DNA of 64,000 nt from Cristatella mucedo (taxonomy: Eukaryota > Bryozoa > Phylactolaemata > Cristatellidae). Below the pieces are notes generated by a model that was not told the DNA's origin, did no database searches, and saw only the letters and a list, made by a program, of their open reading frames with translations. Below are positions 31,171-43,087 of this stretch, one piece after another. A program made the translations under genes and the position numbers. The DNA lies in assembly GCA_009760855.2 (NCBI GenBank), contig WPIO01000006.1:6435001-6499000 (forward strand). Reading direction: 5' to 3'. The number at the start of each line of letters is the position of its first letter. Within the stretch, counting starts at the first letter, position 1.

Positions 31171-31320
31171 AGCTACGATCCAAGCCAAGCAGCTACGATC
31201 CAAGCCAAGCAGCTACGATCCAAGCCAAGCAGCTACGATCCAAGCCAAGCAGCTACCATCCAAGCCAAGCAGCCACGATCCAAGCCAAGCAGCTACCATC
31301 CAAGCCAAGCAGCTGCCATC
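31171..31320. repeat. 20-bp tandem repeat, 7.5 copies
   Basis: The unit is AGCTACGATCCAAGCCAAGC. Seven full copies fill 31171-31310, followed by half a copy to 31320. Single-base variants (TACCATC, CCACGATC) mark individual copies. There are no spacers, so this is not CRISPR. Confidence 0.97.
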
Positions 31321-31399
31321 CGTTCTCCGGCCACGGTCGACTCGTGAACCAAACACAGAAGGTAGACCCAAGTCCTCAGCAGCAAGATGCCTGAATATT

Positions 31400-33121
31400 T
31401 AGCAAATCTAAAATTTGGTTGATGCTGAAAACGTAGGCACGCTAGTCGGCTAGCAGCAACTTGACCAAAATCCAGATTGCTAGACCCCCGACGATGTTGT
31501 GGAGACGCGAATGACGTATCCCGGTAGGAACCACTTGTTCCGACATTCTGGGTTTGCATCGAGGATGTGCTGTCTCTAAGGTATAGACGGGTTCATTTGC
31601 AGCCGTTTCATCTAAACAGGATGGATGGCCTCGTTTCTTCTATTCCACAAAGCTCGCCGTGGCCTGGCCTTGCTCGGTCTACTCTGCCACGAATACGCGC
31701 ACGATTCTCCGTTGATCCTGCACGTATTCGTAAACGCTTTATTCACTTATCCACAAATCTATCTCCATTGATCCCATCAAGTCTCGCTTGTATCACTGTC
31801 GACGGAGCCGGCATGGAAGCCGTCCGTAGGCGCAGGAAAGGAGTGCCAGCCCCGCCTCCCTTGGACCGGCGTGTAGTGTAGCGAGCGTCTGGCTGGCTGG
31901 CTAGCCGTCACACGCGCCCGTTCACCTTGTTACGATTTTCAGCCTTGACATGGGAAAGGTCTGGCCTTTCCCTACGCGTAATCCTTGCAACGCCCTACGG
32001 CGACGTCCGGCATAGATTGAAGCCTGCGAAAGGTTGGCATGAGCATTTTAAATGACGGACGTTCTGCTCCACGTCTGCTCACCTTCCCTCGCGCGCCCAA
32101 GCTAGCTTGCAGACACTGGCTGGCGCGAAGCAACGATCGTGCACCTCGCTGTCGGCTGCCGTCCGTGGCTTTTCGAGCTTTGAACTGGCTCTCGCTTTCC
32201 ATTCTGGTCCCTCTATCCACCCCATCGCCGCATCGCGAGTCAGCAGAGGCGGCTCTCAAGCGCGACTACCAAGTGCGGCATGCGAAATGGTGTATAGCTG
32301 ATTTATAGCTGACAACCGAGCAGCCGAAACCTAGGGGACGACGCGAGATCCTTCCGGTTTCGCGCGTACCGTACCCGCACGCAGGCACACGACGACGGGC
32401 CGACGCCCCGCGCTGACGCCCCGGCAGGTGTTTCGCTGGCGGATCCGCGGGGAGAGCGCAATCCACGGCGGCGTCTACCTCGCGACCTCGGCCTCGGACC
32501 GCCTTGCGGCAGGTCGCAGCCGCCGCCGCCGCTGCCTGTCCGAGAGCAGCGTCTACGTGCGAAGCAGCAGCTCGACGACGGCTACCGAGGGGCGGATTCG
32601 CGCTCGACGTGACGCGTCCTGGGCGGACGACACCGCGACAACCTGACGGTCGTCGACGATTCGGAATGCACCGCTGTCGCTCGCTCTCGACCAATTCCGG
32701 CTCTGGCGAGGTGAGGATTTCGTCAAACGGCGGGGCGGAGAGAGGATTGCTCCGCGCGCACCGCGGGCCGCGCTCCGACTTCACGTCTCAGCCCAACCGG
32801 TCGGAGTAAGGAACGCCGCTCCGCACGTCGCGGGAGTAGCTCCGAGGCGCCCCCGGTAAGATCGCGCGCGCGCGACCTCCGGCGCCGCCGCCGGTGCAGC
32901 TGCACGGCCGCCGGCGCCGCCGCGCAGCTGCTCGCTGAGCCGACGGCGCGGCCTGGCTAGCTGGCGCGCGCGCGCGTCCGCTCACCTCGGCGATCCTGCG
33001 ACGGAGAGCACCAGAGGCGATTCGGCGAGTGAGTTGCGGCGATCCAGCGACACGCGTGCGATCGAGTAGACGTCAGCTGCGGCCGTAGCCCGGAGGTCAA
33101 GTAGATCTGGTACGATCTTAA

Positions 33122-33156
<35 letters not shown>

Positions 33157-33299
33157 TGCCGCTCCATTAATAATCCAGCCCAAGATTTACAGCTCCCGTA
33201 AGCCGCTCAGGGAGCCGCCTCGGAACGCTCGACAGCGCCATCCTAGCAGCGCACTGACGCGCGTCAGCGTCAGCGACACGCGTCAGGTGTGTCGGAGAC

Positions 33300-33300
<1 letters not shown>
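31400..33300. other. CpG-rich region, possible promoter/5' exon area
   Basis: From about 32.0 kb the sequence is very rich in CG dinucleotides and open on all frames, as in an unmethylated promoter island. A strong minus-strand donor, GCCGAG|GTGAGC, lies at 32984-32989. It could end a 5' exon of a minus-strand gene, for example the LIM gene, but nothing proves the link. A (CCG)10 tract lies at 33121-33150. Confidence 0.4.
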
Positions 33301-33353
<53 letters not shown>

Positions 33354-33356
33354 GCG
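33301..33356. repeat. (GA)n microsatellite
   Basis: A (GA)n run with one GGGA interruption. Confidence 0.9.
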
Positions 33357-33546
33357 AGAGCACGGCGACCACCTGCGGCGGCTTGGCCGCCGGCTCGATG
33401 CCCGCTTATCGCCTAGCTAGCTAGCTCAACCGACTCCGGCGCGCGCCCCGCTCCACCACCGTCTGGCTTCGTCGTACCTGGCGTGCAGGGGGGGGGGTGG
33501 GGTGGAGGGCGGAGTTGCAAGCGACAGCTGGTCGCTGACACTACCT

Positions 33547-33643
<97 letters not shown>
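33547..33643. repeat. (GCC)32 trinucleotide repeat
   Basis: About 32 uninterrupted GCC triplets. It abuts the 3' end of a LINE fragment. The polyalanine frames seen across it are not evidence for a gene. Confidence 0.97.
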
Positions 33644-33644
<1 letters not shown>

Positions 33645-33654
33645 TAGTGACGCA

Positions 33655-34135
33655 AACTTGAAGCAAGTTCCGAAACTCTGTGCATACAAACTGGAGGCGC
33701 GATTGCTAAAAGATTTCAATTTAATGCTAGCCCCTGCAACAAGACTTAAAGCCCAGGAGCTGGTTGTGCGAGAGCACAGCGGCGAAGCAAGGAAATCAGA
33801 TAAGTAGATTGGTACAAGGGAGTGAAGCGACCTCTTTGCCAGACAGGATCTCGAAATCAATTCAAGGCTTGCCAGAGAGCCAGTAAAGCTCGGAATGAAG
33901 TGCTGAGAGTATGAGATTGTACGCCATTTACGCCATTGACGTACGCCATTGACGTAAGCCATTGACAGGACGAGCTGCTGAGTTTTGGCACCAGTTGCAA
34001 ACCATTTAAAGAACTAACCTCGAGTTCCGTATGAAGGGACTGTATGCAATATTCTAGCTGCGGTGGCACAAGTGCGTGAACTTGTTCAGCTGCTGTAGTA
34101 CTCTTGTCTAAGCAGGTAAGGATTTTGGCAAATAT
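33655..34135 (-). mobile_element. diverged LINE reverse transcriptase fragment
   Basis: Minus-strand frames contain CLDKSTTAAEQVHALV, GLQLVPKLSSSSCQ, SLVPIYLSDFLA and IKLKSFSNRASSLYAQ. These line up in order with CLDKDNASKLVHAFV, LQLVQNSAARLVC, SMAPAYLSDIL and LKSFGDRAFSSYAP of the other copies. The level of change is clearly higher, so this is an older copy or a sister family. A GTACGCCATTGAC triplication interrupts it at 33920-33965. Confidence 0.75.
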
Positions 34136-34344
34136 AAATCTGCGAGCTTCCCTGCGAAGTTTAAGTATCTACAATTGATGAATACTACTACTTGATTTGT
34201 ACGCAGTGCCTCGTTAAGATTTCTGAACCTCTCGATGCAGATGCGCTTCAAACTGTGAGGAAAATGGCGCGGCGCCTCAAGCTTTTGTATAAGGCCGTAG
34301 ATCTCTTTCTCTGGCTTGCCTCGGGCGAGCAAATACAGAGTCTG

Positions 34345-34530
34345 CTTTGGTGAGCCACGATGACTCACCAGGTAAGGCGGTTGCTCTTCACGATCTCGGT
34401 CGCAAGGTCGTGGGTTCAAATCCTGCGATGGCCGATCTTTTATCGCCGCTGCAAGCTTTTGTGACAGCTTTTCAGGCTCTTCTGCCGCTTTAAAAAAAAG
34501 AGGCTTTTAAATCGGCTAGTATTTTTTGCC
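34345..34530 (+). mobile_element. tRNA-derived SINE, family 2
   Basis: The head is GGTAAGGCGGTTGCTCTTCA, the B box GTGGGTTCAAATCC, then ATCGCCGCTGCAAGC, GGCTCTTCTGCCGCT and AAATCGGCTAGTATTTTT. This is one of the most complete copies. Confidence 0.9.
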
Positions 34531-36387
34531 AAAGAGGCTGCTATTTTTCGAAGAGGTTGCCAAATTTGTAGTTGGGCTATGTTAGTGAGGCGTACGAAGG
34601 ACTTGGGAATCTTCAGAGCCACGGGAGACCACCGGGCTAGAGGGGTGGCTACAGAAACAATGTACGAGTATCAATGGAAGCAATGCCCAAATAGCACTTC
34701 CTTTCAGAATTCATTGTTCATATTTTTCAGCTCCTTCTTGTGAGAGATGGCAAAGAATTTCCAGAGAGACGCCTCCGGTTAGAGAGTCGCTAGCTCGCTT
34801 CTTGAGTGCACGTGCGTGTCTAACGAATCCAGGCTTCCGTCGCGCCGGATAACTGCTCGCAGCGGATAAATCGGCGCGAAGTAGGCGCGCGAAAAGATTT
34901 CGTGTCGCGCAGCAAAGGGAAACCGGGAAGCATCGCTCGGTCAAAAGGTCGGGTAGGTCAGGAGGCCGCCAGATCGATGGAGGAAATAGCGTCCTGCAGG
35001 AGAGCAGGACGCGGGATGACTGCAAGAAAGCGCCATTGTCAGCAGCAGGAGATTATAACCTGTCGTCGTTTCGCAAGAATCGCGGGAAATTAGCTGCACA
35101 TTCCATTCTGGGGATGACTCGCAAACAGAAGCCGAAATTCAGCCAGCGGAATGCGAAGTCGGGCGTACGTCGGGATGTACGTGCGGATACGTTGCTTTTA
35201 TACTTTTGCTTTGATCAATTTGTTCAATCAATTGATTGATCAAATTGAGAGTCGCGGCAGCTGAATTGGTACGTGCGCCTGCGAAAGTCTCTAGCCATGC
35301 TCCCTAAGGGTCGGGGCTTCACGGAAGTTTCTAGCGCACCTAGTTTCTAGGACCGGATCGCAGATGCGAGCCGCTCTGTGCGTGTGCGGCGGACTATTGA
35401 GCTGTCCGAGCGTGGAACGGGCTGCATTCCGCTGGTAACAATCGGTGCCAGAAAGTAGGATGACCGTTGCGGACCCTTAGCCTTTCGTATCGTACTGGTC
35501 TCACCGCCTGGAGAACTGAACGGTAAATGTCTTTTATTCGCGCGATTAGACTTACGCACTGACCGAGATATCGAGCGTTTGCAAACGCTAGCACTAGCTC
35601 CCTGCTCTGAAAAGCCTCTGGATTTAGGAAAATCCCCTGCAGAAATATTTTTCAAATTCGAAGCCGTTCTCAACTGAAATTGATCAAATTTATGGAGATC
35701 ATTCTTTTAGTCTTAGGCGAATTATATACATTTATTTATTTATTTACTTACTTACCTATATGTATGCTCACGACAAGGATTTCGCGAGGCATTTTTTCTG
35801 GCTGTGCAGCAGAAAATGGTATCATTTTACCGTACTATTCTTGAGAGAACGGATATCTTGAGGCAGAGGTACGGCGACTTTTGAAGCAAAATTTAGAAGT
35901 TGTAACTGTCATGGCTAACCAGCAGTCTGTTGAGAGTACTTGTGAGACTGCAATGATTTTAGTTTGCTACAGACGTCGGAAATATTGAACCTAATGCTGC
36001 TAATCTAGACCGCGGCTTCATTGATAAGGTGATCAATATAGCACAGGTAGGTGCACGCCGCAGGTAATGTTCCTTATAATGAAATCGGGACACTGCGATA
36101 AACGGCTTGAGAATAAAGTCAGAGCAGATGATTTGACGCGAAAGCCTAGAAGCGGCTGCTGGTGCAGCATGAAACTTTCAGCCTTGACCTGGCCTTGACT
36201 GACGATGTGTGCAGCGGACGGAAGTAGTCGTTCTTCGTGTGTTGATATTAGCCCCTTTGAAGCCTGAGACTGAGTTGTGGCTTCGTTTCGAGACCTCTAC
36301 TATGCAAGCACTTGATATTGTGGACCGTGTGGCTCTGATGCGGACCGAGCTGCTTTACTTTATTGCGAGCACTGGCTGCTCATTTAC
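34531..36387. other. stretch without recognised gene
   Basis: Open frames are short and not domain-like. A small inverted repeat, TTTGATCAAT...ATTGATCAAA, lies near 35210-35245. A (TTTA)n patch lies at about 35730. Confidence 0.35.
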
Positions 36388-36515
36388 GATATAATTCATT
36401 TGCATAGCGCCAAAGAGAACTTGAACTCTATTCAGGCGCTTCACTTGCGCGATGGGGCTCGAGCCCACGACCTTGACCTCTGGGTCAAACCAGCGCGGCT
36501 GATGATGTCTTCGCT
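36388..36515 (-). mobile_element. SINE with LINE-type tail, family 1
   Basis: The plus strand reads ATTTGCATAGCGCC, AGAGAACTTGAACTCTATTC and AGGCGCTTCAC (the tail in inversion). GGGCTCGAGCCCACGACCTT (the B box in inversion) and GTCAAACCAGC follow. Confidence 0.8.
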
Positions 36516-38164
36516 GCGAATAATATGACTGTGGCTAACTCCCGTTACGTGCCCGATGAGGACACCTGTTTCTGCGACGATGTCCAATGTGCAGCGGCGG
36601 TGTGGCTTTGCATCGCGTCGCATGCGACTGCGTTACGTAGACTGACAGGTCTGCTCCCCATTCTCGCAAGTTTTGCGTAACCACGAGGACTCCTCGCGAT
36701 GTTTTCAATTTGGAGCAACTCCTTATTCTGATTAGCTAGTTTCTAAGTCACTTTGTCTGTCATAATTCCCTTGACTTGGAAACTTGGTGAATTAATAATG
36801 CCATCATCTTCACGCACGGGCATTTCAGCTAATTATTGAGGCTGGGATCATGCTGCATTTGCTTAATCGACGTGTGGCGTGAGCAAATCAATTGAATACT
36901 TTTCTTGTTCCGAATTTCACCAAATTGACTACTTACTGCACGTAGAAAATCTGGCATCGGACTTGTGCTCCTAAGAGACGTTGGGTGCGACGTTGCCTAT
37001 AATTGCACGCAGAATATCTAAGTAAATTTCAAGCAGACAAGAATGGATTGGCTGAGACGATTCCAGTAATGAACCTGGTAAGTCAGACACGCAAGCGCTC
37101 CTTCAGCGTTTTAGTGAGGTCTGCTCCTTCTTGTGTTAAGCGGCGTACTAATCTCTTTTTAGTTTAACATCATTTTAGATACTTATTAAGGTGGCGCTAA
37201 AGCCGAAGGCACTGAAGCCTGTCTCCAGCAAACTGAAGTGCCGACAGCGTGAACACACGAAAAGCCAAGGGTTCTGGCGACGCATTGAAGCTCAGCCGTC
37301 GCTACTGCGACGTCTGCTTGCGTGGACGACAAGGCGGTACATCGGCAGCGCTCAGGTGGCGGTATGAGAATCCTCGGTGGTGATTAATGTTAAAGCCTAA
37401 CGAGGTGCCAAGCGGGCACCGATTACAGTCGGTTGTGTTAGGTTTCCATTACTATCGTGACGCTTAGTATTACTATTGGCATCATGACACTTATTTTCAT
37501 CATTGCTATTATGCTGTGCATTAATGTAAGCTTTGCAGTAACCGACGTACAGCGATCAGCCAGACTACGACGGGCGAAATGCGATTCGTGGTTCATGAAT
37601 TACTTTGGATCAGGAACTGGCTACTAGTTTTTCCATGTTTCGACGGCAGACAACCCGGCCATCTAATAGAAAGGCAGTTCGGCTCTCTACTGTGAGTCAG
37701 GCAGGAGTTGTGCTCTTGCCTTTGAGCCCGGCAGGAGTTGCGCCCGATTCTTTGAGCCGACCGGCAGTTAAGTTGTGCTCTGGGCTTCGCAGGAGTTGTC
37801 GTGCGCCATTTTCCTTGGAAGCAAGTTTCGGCTAAAAGAAGGCGTCGCTCCCCTCGGTGTCACTCACGAGGAGCCGCCTTTAGGAGGGGCAGCGTAAACA
37901 CTTAGCCAGAGCAGACGTCAGCATCGAGATTGTCTCGTCGGTTAGAGTCGTTCGAGCGGAAGAGCGAGAATACCTGCACTGCAATAAATGCAATAAAACC
38001 GCCAAAGGAAGCTCTATTATGTACATCGTATCAAAGGTGTAAAGTCCCCAAGATTGGACAAGCGCGACGCGGGCATGCTCACGCGAAGGCACAGACGGGG
38101 CAAATAAAATCAGACACTAGTTTAATGTCCAAAGCAGGTACAAAACAATGCCTTTCGCGGATAA
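36516..38164. other. stretch without recognised gene
   Basis: It contains a loose repetition of GGCAGGAGTTGTGCTC and variants at 37690-37800. No domain or splice-supported exon is recognised. Confidence 0.35.
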
Positions 38165-38305
38165 CATCTTTAAGTAATACTGAGAATAAAAAGATTGCAT
38201 TCAAAGAACTAAATCTCCTTCTAACACTGCGAATATGCTGCAAAGGAAGAATGTCAATTGGTTAAATATGGTTAGTGATAACATGCACAGTACGAATGAG
38301 CAAAG
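38165..38305 (-). mobile_element. degenerate LINE 3' tail
   Basis: The plus strand from about 38180 resembles the inverted tail (CAAAGAACTAAATCTCCTTC, ATATGCTGCAAAGGAA, GGTTAGTGATAACATGCACA) with many changes. Confidence 0.6.
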
Positions 38306-38454
38306 CTTAACGAAATCTATTCTCTCCTACCGGTGCCGACTGTGGCGCACGACGATGTCACTTCTTCGCCGCTACATCCACGCCGATCGATTCCGTGACC
38401 GCCCTGCTGATTCAGCCTCAATGCGGCTCGCTGTCTCTCTGCTGCGTGAGATCG

Positions 38455-38530
38455 AGTCTGTTGGCTAGCGAATGTGCATCGAAAGCGGCTCAGGGCCGTG
38501 AGTGAGTGCACTGAGTGGAAAACTGTCAGC
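38455..38530 (+). repeat. dispersed repeat, partial copy 3
   Basis: CTGTTGGCTAGCGAATGTGC, ATCGAAAGC and GTGAGTGAGTGCACT match the start of the block at 13405. Confidence 0.35.
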
Positions 38531-38678
38531 ACTGCACCTAATGCTCGTGGTTGTATCCAGTTCTAGGCCCATGTACATTGTATTGCACACTTACTTGCGA
38601 TGGCACAGTGGCGAGCTATTACTATCGTCAGCTAGTCAATGCCAGGGCATCGTCCTGAGAAATCCGGGTGCGGCAAGA

Positions 38679-38680
<2 letters not shown>

Positions 38681-38751
<71 letters not shown>
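38681..38751. repeat. (GA)n microsatellite
   Basis: A pure (GA)n tract of about 35 units. Confidence 0.97.
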
Positions 38752-38839
38752 AAAGAATAGAGCAATTATATATCGTTCATTAGCCACTTACATTTACTGG
38801 CTACTGCTGGCTTTTCCAGTCGAACATCGCGGCATTGAT

Positions 38840-38970
38840 TTGTCACAGTGGTTAACGTTCTCGCCCCGACCAAGGTCTGGCCGAGGTTGCAGGCTCAAGC
38901 CCCACGGCATATGTGACGGACCTGAGTAGACATTAAGTTCTCTTAGGGCGCCATACAATGAATTATATAT
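38840..38970 (+). mobile_element. SINE with LINE-type tail, family 1
   Basis: The head has CACAGTGGTTAACGTTCTCG and a decayed B box (GCAGGCTCAAGCCCC). The tail is ATTAAGTTCTCTTAGGGCGC. Confidence 0.8.
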
Positions 38971-40780
38971 TTACTAGCTGAGTGCAATATCTGGATTGGC
39001 GAGTGTAACGGAGATAAGACTCCAATTGCCTCCACACCTCTATGGATGCTTCTCGGCTCAGATACTCTATAGGTGTATAACTGCTCTCAGATCTCATATC
39101 TCTATAACTGCTCGGGATAAGCGCGATTTGTGGCTGGATATTAGGACGACCTTGACACTATTGCTCTGTAGTTCCTCGACGGCCACTAGTCGTGCATATT
39201 TAGATGCGTTTTTTCGGCGCCGGGTCGGACAAGTCGGACTTGGTCTCCTTGGTCTCCTAGGCTCGCATTGCACGAATGCGTGCCCCAGTACCCACCAATA
39301 CATCCAAACGTCTGCGGGTAGAGCTAGCGTTAGACCCAGACCACTTTGTGAATCGCTTCCGGGGGGGTGTTAAATGAGCAGCCACAGTCAGAGAGAATTT
39401 TCTTTTTTAAGTCGCTGTTTGCCACAGATTATGACACGGTAGCCTCTACAGATCAACGGCTGTAGCCATTAGGCGCCATGAGAGGGCCGTTAGGAGCCAT
39501 TAAGCGACACTTTAGGGCCGATGCAGTGCCAAACTTTGCAAGGCTGCTCCAATACGAATTCGTTCATCATTTTTCTACATCGTATCACCTTCTCCAAAGC
39601 CTATGCATGCTTCGTATTCAAATGTGAAGCAAGTGTGATGACTGCCACATAAACACTTGCATCATTTTTTTAATGCAAAAAGTACTTGATGGTTGTAGGC
39701 AAGAGGTGCGTACCTTGCTTCCGCATCTAATAGAACACCAGTAAGCCAGCTGTCATGTCTGGCGAGCAGCCAGGGCATTGTGTGCTTGAATTGGGGTCCT
39801 AAGTTTTAGTCTCGATACAGCTATCCTCAAACAAGAAATAATTTTCTAATGGCTTAGGCACAGGGTTCTTGTATCACACCTTTCTATAATCTCTACGGTT
39901 GTGTGAGCTATTGTGCCGGCTTCCTGCTTCCCAGCCAAGTCTAAATTAGAAAAAGCCTTAACAGGTTTACATTACGCCGAACGAGCGTATTGCGCCCGAG
40001 CGTATTCTTCTTCTCACTTTTCAGCGTCAGAAAGAGTCCTTCTAGCTCCGCACAGCGATTAGCACTGGAGCACTATTCAAGGAGCAACACTTTTAAAAGC
40101 ACCAGCCGACGTGGCCGATTCATTCGACTGCTGTGCAGCTGCGCGGCCGTTTCGGCTATTGCAGTGCTGCTGTTTCGTGGCACAGGGTAAAAGCATAAAA
40201 ATGCACTCGCTGTAGGAAGCCTCGCTGTCAAACTTAGCTTTAATTGTAAAGATCAGATCGTCTTTGGACGAAATCTCGCGAGGAACAGTAGTCAGTAGCC
40301 TTTAGAATCTGAGACGCGTGCATCGGAGCCGCACCGCTGACGTTACGGCGCTACGACGATCGGCTCACGACTCGTCAGCAACTATCCTGGAGCGTGGCCT
40401 GCAACGTGCGCCGCGCCGGCTAAACTTCCTGCTGCTCCCAGCGCCGTTTAATCCGTCTCTAAGCCCGGCTCCCTCAGCTGCCAGGGCCTACACAAACTTC
40501 AGTTCAAGATTATCGGATCAATCGCCGTTTAGCACGTCCGGCCCCGATTTGTCCCGCAATTGGCGGGGTAAGGGCGGCGGCCGCTCGCCTCAGGCGACGA
40601 TTACCAGTGAGCTCACGATGACGAATGAGACTGCCGAGCCTATTGTTTGGATGGTCGGGCTGACTGCACCCCCCCCCCAATCCCCAAGCGACACTGATCC
40701 TCTGCGGCGGCAAGGACGTCTTATCTCGCTGTGCGGCAGTCTTCGCGAACTGAGGCGGAGCTGGACTGAGGCGATGCGCG
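38971..40780. other. stretch without recognised gene, CpG-rich from 40.0 kb
   Basis: A 190-codon plus-strand frame at 40318-40890 has no recognisable domain. Its Arg/Ser/Pro composition reflects the GC-rich sequence, and I do not call it a gene. Confidence 0.35.
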
Positions 40781-40994
40781 ATCGACGACCTCTGCTATCC
40801 AAGTTCGATCGCGATCGACGACCTCTGTTTATCAAAGTTCGATCTCGACTTTCCGAGCGCGTTTTTCATCCCTCGGCTGCAGCTTTTTAAGCGCGAAATA
40901 AGTCGAGGAACAGCCTGCGACGACGCCGCGCGATCGATCGCCTCCCTCCGGTTGCAGTGTCCGCGATCGATCGCCTCCCTCCGGTTGCACTGTC
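40781..40994. repeat. two local 33-bp tandem duplications
   Basis: A 33-bp unit beginning CGCGATCGATCGCCTCCCTC is present at 40929-40961 and again at 40962-40994 with one change. Just upstream, a unit beginning GATCGACGACCTCTG is present twice (about 40783 and 40815). Confidence 0.85.
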
Positions 40995-41034
40995 CTGGCT
41001 TCCTCGCTTCCTCCTCGTCAGCTGCGTGGCTCTC

Positions 41035-41219
41035 GTGAGGAGAGCGAGCGAGGAGAGCGAGCGAGGAGAGCGAGCGAGGAGAGCGAGCGAGGAGAGCGAG
41101 CGAGGAGAGCGAGCGAGGAGAGCGAGCGAGGAGAGCGAGCGAGGAGAGCGAGCGAGGAGAGCGAGCGAGGAGAGCGAGCGAGGAGAGCGAGCGAGGAGAG
41201 CGAGCGAGGAGAGCGAGCG
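41035..41219. repeat. 13-bp tandem repeat, about 14 copies
   Basis: The unit is AGAGCGAGCGAGG, repeated almost without change. Because 13 is not a multiple of 3, it creates a 13-residue periodic open frame on both strands. That is a by-product. Confidence 0.95.
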
Positions 41220-41395
41220 GACCCGGTCAGGCTGCGCCAGAGCTGAGCCGCTCCGTTCGCCAATGCGGTACACCGCAGAACGCCATTCTCGAGAGATGAC
41301 TCTGCCTCGACTCGCTGTGCCATTTGAGAGTGTCCTTTGAAATTCTCGATTTCGTAATAGCTGCGATTCTCCACGCGGTTTTTTGGCACTGAACT

Positions 41396-41473
<78 letters not shown>

Positions 41474-41477
41474 TCTA
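41396..41477. repeat. (CT)n microsatellite
   Basis: A pure (CT)n tract with a single A near the end. Confidence 0.97.
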
Positions 41478-42530
41478 TAATTGGAAGATGCTCGAGATCC
41501 GACCGTTGCTAAGCGACGGCCAACGAGGCCGGGAGCTGATGAAAGAGAGTGGGCTGAGTTGCGATTGTTTTCTTTATTGCCTAGATCTTACTTAGTCTTT
41601 ACCTGAGACTTAAAAAATTATTTTCAAGGTCTTTGCACGCCGCCGCTGCGACCGTAGCCGGAAGTGATCTGGTGACTTTCGGTGCACGAGCTTCACTGTG
41701 TGAAGCAACTGCACGGTGACCGATTGAAGAAAGAATGCTGATCCTATTTGGATTACGATCAGTAGAGAGTTTTGTCACTTTGAACTTGACCAGGTTATGA
41801 AATGACTCCTGATAGGCGGGCAGGCTTTTGAGCAGCCATGAAATAATGTCAAGATAGTTATGGAACGTACCGTAAATCTCAGATCAGTAAGTTGCATAAA
41901 TGAGCGCTATACTCCTCACAAGAGCGCTTGTCACAAACTAGCAGCTTTTAGTAAATAGTCTCAAGTGTTAAGTCAGTTTTCAAGGGTATCGCAGTAGCGA
42001 AAACACCAATCTCCAAAGTGAGCCTGATAAAATTGAGGCCAGCGGCCATTTAATACTTTCGCAGTTCCCGATAAACATCGGATAAAGATTTATTCATGTC
42101 CTTCTCAATTACAAACTCTTCCAAAAGGGCTTGCGTTCTTCTGAAATTTCGCGCCAAATTAAAAAGTTCAATGACGTCAAAGAGGTCAAAGTAGTTGCAC
42201 TATAACAGTGGCTGTATAAATCGCAGATCCTTTGAGCCGAGGAGATGCTGATGCAAATCTCCTGCTGCGGCGCTGTAGTGTACCACTTACTTGCGGCGGA
42301 CTCGGGTGCTGCTGGAACTTTTGAGTGAAGAAAAAGCACTGGAATCCTTGATAAGCGCCAGCCAGCTTTCGTCAGCGTTTTTATGCTCGAGCTCGCTACA
42401 ATTTATGTGAACCAAACGGCTGTAATTTGCCACTGAAATTGCACAATTTCGCGTCTCGCAAGAAAAAGGCTGTGCCAAATCTGAAACACGGTCAGCACCG
42501 ACCTACGACGGTTCGACTTGCGAAGAATCG

Positions 42531-42578
<48 letters not shown>

Positions 42579-42703
42579 CTTTGCCTGAGCTCGGCCACGC
42601 TCAGGCAAATAAAATACGACAATCAAAATATAGCCAAGAAAACTTTCAAAATCCGCGAGCAGTCAATAGATTTGTCAGCGCAGCAAACATTTAAAAGGAA
42701 ACT
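41478..42703. other. stretch without recognised gene; (TA)n at 42535-42573
   Basis: It contains an uninterrupted (TA)n tract near 42535-42573. No open frame I can support. Confidence 0.4.
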
Positions 42704-42800
42704 ATAATAATAATAATTCACTTGATAAAGCGCCCTCAGAGAACTTAATCTCTCTCTAGGCGCTTTACATTTGCTGTAAAGTGAAATGCAATTAACTATG
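42704..42800 (-). mobile_element. LINE 3' tail fragment
   Basis: After an (AAT)n run the plus strand reads CACTTGATAAAGCGCCCTCA, GAGAACTTAATCTC and GGCGCTTTACATTTGCTG. This is the inverted 3' end only, so insertion was extremely truncated. Confidence 0.85.
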
Positions 42801-43087
42801 CCTGACAACTGTGTATAGTGGGTACTAGGGGCCACCCTATACCATTCTTGACTTTAAGCAGGTTTTCCGGTCCCTATCTATTTCGTAATTTAGGGCTGAG
42901 TGTATATCCGACAGCTTCAATTTGTCCAATGAGCTTTCAAATAGCCTCTGCAAAATAAACATTTCCATAATTCTCAGGCATATTCATTTGGGAAAGAAAA
43001 ATTACTGACCAGTGGACAAAAATGCTTATATAGTTTAATAAATTTCTAATGCTGCACATCTTGTAACAAGTGTTTATCTTTGAATGA

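Noticed and set aside
31171-31320. Regular 20-bp repeats resembling a CRISPR array
   Set aside because: The repeats are head-to-tail without spacers and the genome is animal.
33426-33962. Polyalanine open frames
   Set aside because: They arise from (GCC)32, and the minus-strand one runs into LINE reverse transcriptase remnants.
34345-34440. tRNA gene at the SINE head
   Set aside because: A and B boxes are present, but acceptor and anticodon stems do not pair well and the sequence continues into the shared SINE body. The same applies to the other SINE heads.
40887-41389. Repetitive Arg/Ser/Glu open frames on both strands
   Set aside because: A 13-bp repeat gives a 13-residue period in every frame. 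There is no independent coding evidence.
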